In this document: positions 6,078 to 8,978 of the stretch, piece after piece
Layout: the number at the start of each line of letters is the position of its first letter
How positions within the stretch are numbered: position 1 is the first letter of the stretch
Assembly (NCBI GenBank): GCA_945906975.1
Contig: CAMDRY010000104.1
Location: forward strand, 1-8,978
DNA from: Bordetella parapertussis
GTDB taxonomy: Bacteria > Pseudomonadota > Gammaproteobacteria > Burkholderiales > SG8-39
Length of the DNA stretch: 8,978 bases
Direction: 5' to 3'
Notes under the pieces: model-generated
Seen by the model: only the letters and a program-made list of their open reading frames with translations
Told to the model about the DNA's origin: nothing
The model's database searches: none
Made by a program: the position numbers and the translations under genes

Positions 6078-6812
6078 TTAGTATTTGAAGCCACGATGCA
6101 GCGCCACCACTCCAGCGCTCAAATCATTGTATCTGACATCTTCCAGCCCCACTTGTTCCATCATTAACTTTAATGTTTCCTGGCCTGGATGCATGCGGAT
6201 CGATTCGGCGAGGTAGCGGTAGCTGTCGGCATCGCCGGCGATTTTACCACCCAGCCAGGGCAGGGCGGTAAAGGAGTACCAGTCGTAGGCTTTTTCCAGC
6301 GGTTTCCAGACTTTGGAGAACTCCAGCACCAGCACGCGGCCGCCGGGGCGCAGCACGCGTGTCATTTCGGCCAGCGCGGCCTCTTTGTGCGTCATGTTGC
6401 GCAGGCCGAAAGCGACGCTGACACAGTCAAAGTAATTGTCGGGGAATGGCAGGTGCTCGGCGTCGCATTGCACCGCCGGGGCGATCACGCCATCGTCGAT
6501 CATGCGGTTGCGGCCGACGGCGAGCATGCTGCCGTTGATGTCGGTGAGCCAGACCTGCCCGGTGGCGCCGGCGCGCCTGGCAAAGGCGCGCGACAGGTCG
6601 CCCGAACCAGCGGCCACATCGAGCACGCGGCTGCCTTCGCGCACGCCGCTTTGCGCCACGGCCTGCGCCTTCCATAGCCGGTGCAGGCCGCCGGACATCA
6701 TGTCGTTCATGAGGTCGTACTTGCCCGCGACCGAGTCAAAGACTTCGGCGACCTTTTTCGCCTTGTCTTGTTCGTCCACGGTTTTAAAACCGAAATGGGT
6801 CTGTCCCGACAT
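6078..6812 (-). CDS. ubiE: UbiE, demethylubiquinone/demethylmenaquinone C-methyltransferase
   Basis: A 244-residue class I SAM-dependent methyltransferase that adds the C-2 methyl group in ubiquinone synthesis (2-methoxy-6-polyprenyl-1,4-benzoquinol methylation) and, where present, methylates demethylmenaquinol. The N-terminal UbiE signature [20 protein letters not shown] and GLHRLWK (20-48) precedes the SAM-binding motif [13 protein letters not shown] (63-74). LTDINGSML (89-97) carries the acidic residue for the ribose, followed by the [14 protein letters not shown] segment, VAFGLRNM (133-140) and the second signature [16 protein letters not shown] (152-167). The C-terminus ends [10 protein letters not shown], the usual close. 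The frame is open to 7001, but Met at 6812 ([12 protein letters not shown]) gives the family length; the longer N-terminus is the shadow of the upstream gene. It begins 7 bases after the DUF971 stop, so the two are an operon, despite a poor Shine-Dalgarno that fits translational coupling. Confidence 0.96.
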   Translation of the reverse strand: MSGQTHFGFKTVDEQDKAKKVAEVFDSVAGKYDLMNDMMSGGLHRLWKAQAVAQSGVREGSRVLDVAAGSGDLSRAFARRAGATGQVWLTDINGSMLAVGRNRMIDDGVIAPAVQCDAEHLPFPDNYFDCVSVAFGLRNMTHKEAALAEMTRVLRPGGRVLVLEFSKVWKPLEKAYDWYSFTALPWLGGKIAGDADSYRYLAESIRMHPGQETLKLMMEQVGLEDVRYNDLSAGVVALHRGFKY

Positions 6813-6819
6813 GGTCTGG

Positions 6820-7230
6820 TTATTTGCAACCGGCACTGGCGCCGGCGCTGGTGGTATCGACTTCGCGGCTGGCGCCGGCTTGTTCGAGGCGCTTGAGGTA
6901 TTGTTGCCACAAGCTGTCCTGATTGGCGCCCAATTCGTACAGATAGTCCCAGGAGTAAATGCCGGTGGCGTGGCCATCGGAGAAGGTCGGTTGCACGGCA
7001 TAGCTGCCGACCGGATCGAGGGCGTTGATGCCGACCTTGATCTTGCCTGTCTGCAGCACTTCCTGGCCGGGGCCGTGGCCGCGCACTTCGGCCGAAGGCG
7101 AGTGCACGCGCAGGAATTCGTAGCCCAGCCGAAAATTTTTGCCGTCGGGAAAGGCGATTTCCATCACTTTTGACGCCTGATGTAGTTTGATTTCAGTTGG
7201 AATCGGCGAATCTTTGACCAAACCGGCCAT
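6820..7230 (-). CDS. DUF971 protein (gamma-butyrobetaine hydroxylase-like N-terminal domain)
   Basis: A 136-residue protein with the DUF971 fold, the small domain found at the N-terminus of gamma-butyrobetaine hydroxylases and standing alone in many proteobacteria. The domain covers about residues 11-113: [20 protein letters not shown], then [40 protein letters not shown] and the hallmark [17 protein letters not shown] (85-101). The last 20 residues are a low-complexity Ala/Ser/Gly tail. It lacks the oxygenase domain and the Cys ligands of true hydroxylases, so it is not itself a hydroxylase; some standalone members are linked to iron-sulfur protein work, but this one's task is unknown. It is the first gene of the minus-strand unit with ubiE. 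AGGGG lies 6 bases before ATG 7230, a good Shine-Dalgarno. Confidence 0.88.
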   Translation of the reverse strand: MAGLVKDSPIPTEIKLHQASKVMEIAFPDGKNFRLGYEFLRVHSPSAEVRGHGPGQEVLQTGKIKVGINALDPVGSYAVQPTFSDGHATGIYSWDYLYELGANQDSLWQQYLKRLEQAGASREVDTTSAGASAGCK

Positions 7231-7262
7231 TTAATGCCCCTAAAGCGTGTTTTCAAGCGCCT

Positions 7263-7290
7263 ATCATAGCGTGATCTGCATCCGCGACAC
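7263..7290 (-). promoter_or_regulatory. Candidate promoter for DUF971-ubiE-Tim44
   Basis: Reading the minus strand, TATGAT (plus 7263-7268) is a good -10 hexamer 32 bases upstream of the DUF971 start. Sixteen bases further upstream lies GTGTCG (plus 7285-7290), a poor -35. Its position in the divergent gap fits; the weak -35 keeps confidence low. Confidence 0.35.
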
Positions 7291-7353
7291 GGCCTCACAC
7301 GAGATTGTTTGCCATATCGGCAAGAGGGCGTCAGCCGGATAAAAACTTCGACG

Positions 7354-7393
7354 ATGTAACATGCGTGTCATGTGTGTTTCGTAGAATTGTCAC
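7354..7393 (+). promoter_or_regulatory. Pho-box array with -10 for phoB
   Basis: Four 7-mers resembling the PhoB half-site CTGTCAT/C follow one another at exactly 11-base steps: ATGTAAC (7354), GTGTCAT (7365), GTTTCGT (7376) and TTGTCAC (7387). The second and fourth match best (6 of 7, allowing T or C at the end). A Pho box is two such repeats with 4-base spacers. A TAGAAT hexamer at 7382-7387 lies 10 bases after the first pair, the spacing known from PhoB-activated promoters in which the box replaces the -35. It precedes phoB by about 30 bases and implies autoactivation under phosphate limitation. Only the sequence pattern supports this here. Confidence 0.7.
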
Positions 7394-7421
7394 AAGCTAA
7401 CAACTGGATGCCCATTTCCCT

Positions 7422-8111
7422 ATGTCTGCCAATATTCTGGTGGTTGAAGACGAACCCGCGATACAGGAGCTGATTGCGCTCAACCTGGAGCACGCCGGCC
7501 ATAGGGTGCTGCGTGCCAAGGATGCAGAACACGCCCAGAATCTGGTGCGTCATGCCCTGCCCGACCTGGTGTTGCTCGACTGGATGTTGCCGGGGCAATC
7601 GGGTGTTATGTTCGCGCGTGCCTTGCGTGAGGATGAGCGCACCAAGTCCATCCCCATCATCATGCTGACCGCACGCGGCACCGAGCAGGACAAGGTGGCG
7701 GGTCTGGAGTGCGGCGCCGATGATTTTGTTACCAAACCGTTTTCGCCACGCGAACTGCTCGCGCGCATCAAAGCGGTGTTGCGCCGGCGTGCGCCGCAAC
7801 TGACCGACGAGCCGGTTGAAATTGCCGGGCTCAAGTTGAATCCGGGCACACACCGCGTTAGTGGCGGCGGCACGCCACTGGATCTTGGTCCGACAGAGTT
7901 TCGATTGCTGCATTTTTTGATGACCCACACCGAGCGCGTGCACAGCCGCGCGCAGCTGCTCGACCATGTCTGGGGCGACCATGTGTTTGTCGAGGAGCGC
8001 ACGGTAGACGTGCATATCCGGCGCCTGCGAAAATCCCTTGAGCCGAGCGGGCATGACCGCCTGGTGCAGACGGTCAGGGGTACCGGCTACCGTCTGGCCG
8101 ACGGCGCCTGA
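7422..8111 (+). CDS. phoB: Phosphate regulon response regulator PhoB
   Basis: A 229-residue OmpR/PhoB-type response regulator; phosphorylated by PhoR when phosphate is scarce, it activates the Pho regulon. The receiver domain (1-122) has the acidic pocket E9/D10, the phospho-acceptor D53 in VLLDWMLPG, the switch T83 in IIMLTARG and K105 in [16 protein letters not shown] short linker leads to a winged-helix DNA-binding domain (about 132-227): [17 protein letters not shown], the recognition helix region [20 protein letters not shown] and [14 protein letters not shown], ending VRGTGYRL. Length equals that of E. coli PhoB (229). DWMLPG and the following phoR identify it over other family members. 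The Shine-Dalgarno is weak (GGATG at 7406-7410). A phased Pho-box array lies just upstream, and an intrinsic terminator follows 17 bases after the stop. Confidence 0.95.
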   Translation: MSANILVVEDEPAIQELIALNLEHAGHRVLRAKDAEHAQNLVRHALPDLVLLDWMLPGQSGVMFARALREDERTKSIPIIMLTARGTEQDKVAGLECGADDFVTKPFSPRELLARIKAVLRRRAPQLTDEPVEIAGLKLNPGTHRVSGGGTPLDLGPTEFRLLHFLMTHTERVHSRAQLLDHVWGDHVFVEERTVDVHIRRLRKSLEPSGHDRLVQTVRGTGYRLADGA

Positions 8112-8119
8112 CCGCGTCC

Positions 8120-8218
8120 ATGCGGCGTAAAATGGCCGGCATGACCGGCCATTTTTCTTTTGCAGCGCGGATGCGTGCGCACTTGTTGCGCCGGCGCGTC
8201 CGGCGCCCGCGGCTATGA
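8120..8218 (+). CDS. Possible 32-codon Arg-rich small ORF overlapping phoR start
   Basis: An open frame begins at ATG 8120, 8 bases after the phoB stop, crosses the terminator hairpin and ends at TGA 8216-8218, overlapping the phoR ATG (8215-8217) as ATGA. Alternative in-frame starts are at 8132, 8141 and 8171. The C-terminal half is basic (RAHLLRRRVRRPRL). There is no clear Shine-Dalgarno before any of these starts. Neither is there one before phoR, which would fit coupled translation. It resembles no family I know and in GC-rich DNA may be chance; conservation would decide. Confidence 0.25.
   Translation: MRRKMAGMTGHFSFAARMRAHLLRRRVRRPRL
8129..8160 (+). terminator. Intrinsic terminator between phoB and phoR
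   Basis: TGGCCGG (8133-8139) and CCGGCCA (8145-8151) pair around the loop CATGA, extended by AAAA (8129-8132) with TTTT (8152-8155), and are followed by a T-rich tail (TTTTTCTTT from 8152). This is a good Rho-independent terminator 17 bases beyond phoB. It lies inside what should be a phoB-phoR operon, so readthrough or a separate phoR promoter is needed. Confidence 0.8.
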
Positions 8219-8978
8219 ACACGATCTGGCTGCGCACGCTGGCGATACTGGCTGTTACTCTTGTCGCGGCACTGCTTGCCTGGCACACGCTCGGGCATTT
8301 GCCAGCCGTGGTGATAGTGGTGCTGGGCTTTGGCCTGCTGCTGACGCGGCACATCGTGAACCTGCGCGCGCTGGTGAATTGGCTCAAGGATCCGCAGTTG
8401 CTGCCGGTGCCGCAGGGCAGCGGTGCGTGGGAGCGGGTGTTCACCGCGCTGTACAAGTTTGTGCGCGCGTCCGACCAGCAGCAGCAGCGGTTGACCGGCA
8501 CGCTGGCGCGTTTTCGCAAGGCTTTCCAGGCCCTGCCCGATGGCGTGATCGTGCTCGACGCCGACGACCGCATCGAGTGGTGCAACCCGATCGCCGCGCG
8601 TGATTACAGCCTCAACATCGCAAAAGACGCCGGCCAGCCCATCGTTAATCTGGTGCGCCAGCCCGATTTTGTTGCCTATATGCAGGCCGGTGATTTTACC
8701 GAGCCGCTGGTGATGCGGCTGCAGCGCGGCGAGGCGTTGGTGTTTTCGGTGCGCGCGGTGCCCTATGGCCAGGACCAGAAGCTGCTGCTCTCGCGTGACA
8801 TCACACAGGTGGAGAAGCTTGAGATCATGCGGCGCGATTTTGTTGCCAACGTATCGCATGAACTGCGGACCCCGATCACCGTCGTGAGCGGTTTTCTCGA
8901 GACGCTTGCCGACGGCAAGGTGCAGCTCGACGAGGCGCGCGGCATGCACGTGATCGGCATCATGCGCGAGCAAAGCGA
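8215..8978 (+). CDS. phoR: Phosphate regulon sensor histidine kinase PhoR (5' part)
   Basis: The first 254 residues of PhoR, the membrane kinase/phosphatase partner of PhoB; the gene runs off the window, so the ATP-binding domain is missing here. Two hydrophobic segments at about 7-23 and 30-45 form the short membrane hairpin typical of PhoR, with almost no periplasmic loop, as expected for a kinase that senses phosphate through PstSCAB/PhoU. A charged linker (WLKDPQLLPVPQGSGAWERVF) leads to a PAS domain (about 98-195, FQALPDGVIVLDADDRIEWC and VRAVPYG-LLLSRDIT). The dimerisation/phospho-acceptor helix follows: RRDFVANVSHELRTPITVV with H215, then SGFLETL, the classic PhoR run. Start ATG 8215 is the only reasonable one in frame before the membrane helix; it has no Shine-Dalgarno, overlaps a possible small ORF by ATGA, and lies 103 bases past phoB beyond a terminator. 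Confidence 0.93.
   Translation, partial: MNTIWLRTLAILAVTLVAALLAWHTLGHLPAVVIVVLGFGLLLTRHIVNLRALVNWLKDPQLLPVPQGSGAWERVFTALYKFVRASDQQQQRLTGTLARFRKAFQALPDGVIVLDADDRIEWCNPIAARDYSLNIAKDAGQPIVNLVRQPDFVAYMQAGDFTEPLVMRLQRGEALVFSVRAVPYGQDQKLLLSRDITQVEKLEIMRRDFVANVSHELRTPITVVSGFLETLADGKVQLDEARGMHVIGIMREQS

Noticed and set aside
6813..7001. N-terminal extension of UbiE to an upstream start
   Set aside because: The extra 63 residues are an out-of-frame reading of the DUF971 gene; Met at 6812 matches the UbiE start.
7359..7373. ACATG-CGTGT-CATGT inverted repeat as a separate operator
   Set aside because: It lies wholly within the phased Pho-box array, which explains the pattern better.
7368..8585. A 405-codon minus-strand open frame opposite phoB and phoR
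   Set aside because: Both plus-strand genes are certain; the long frame comes from GC-rich codon bias and shows no domain.
8074..8973. A 299-codon minus-strand open frame opposite phoR
   Set aside because: It is the antisense of PhoR, His/Arg-rich and without motifs.

Overview
The window reads as GC-rich betaproteobacterial chromosome, probably Burkholderiales or a close relative. Three things point there: a minus-strand run of DUF971 gene, ubiE and Tim44-like gene, with ubiJ further along on the same strand, which I know as a betaproteobacterial arrangement; a Bug/TctC-type periplasmic receptor without transporter subunits, a class greatly expanded in Burkholderiales; and a PhoB-PhoR pair. 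The lineage is inferred from gene order and protein families, not from a search.

Layout, left to right. (1) 2-2123, plus strand: the 3' part of an M20 amidase of the hydantoinase/carbamoylase (N-carbamoyl-amino-acid or allantoate hydrolase) type, then 13 bases later an amidohydrolase resembling 8-oxoguanine deaminases and triazine hydrolases. They look like a nucleobase or ureide catabolic operon. (2) 2253-2861, minus strand: ubiJ, an accessory factor of ubiquinone synthesis. (3) 2905-3165, plus strand: a decayed fragment of an NHL/beta-propeller protein whose frameshift and stop lesions can be read base by base. (4) 3292-4717, plus strand: a Bug/TctC solute receptor and a RidA-family protein, 13 bases apart. 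(5) 4718-5017: about 300 bases with no convincing gene, closed by a strong bidirectional terminator. (6) 5065-7230, minus strand: DUF971 gene, ubiE and a Tim44-like membrane protein gene, transcribed right to left. (7) 7231-7421: a divergent promoter region with a phased Pho-box array. (8) 7422-8978, plus strand: phoB, an intrinsic terminator, and the 5' part of phoR, which runs off the window.

Two stories stand out. The ubiquinone cluster is split: ubiJ lies about 2.2 kb from the Tim44-like gene, separated by a terminator, a receptor/RidA cassette on the opposite strand and a dead NHL gene, and ubiB, the usual next gene, is absent downstream of ubiJ. The phoB-phoR pair carries a four-repeat, 11-base-phased Pho box (autoregulation) and a strong terminator between the two genes. 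A 32-codon Arg-rich open frame spans that terminator and ends in an ATGA overlap with the phoR start. This suggests, but does not prove, attenuation or translational coupling that sets the ratio of kinase to regulator. I see no CRISPR array, rRNA, tRNA, insertion sequence or phage gene.
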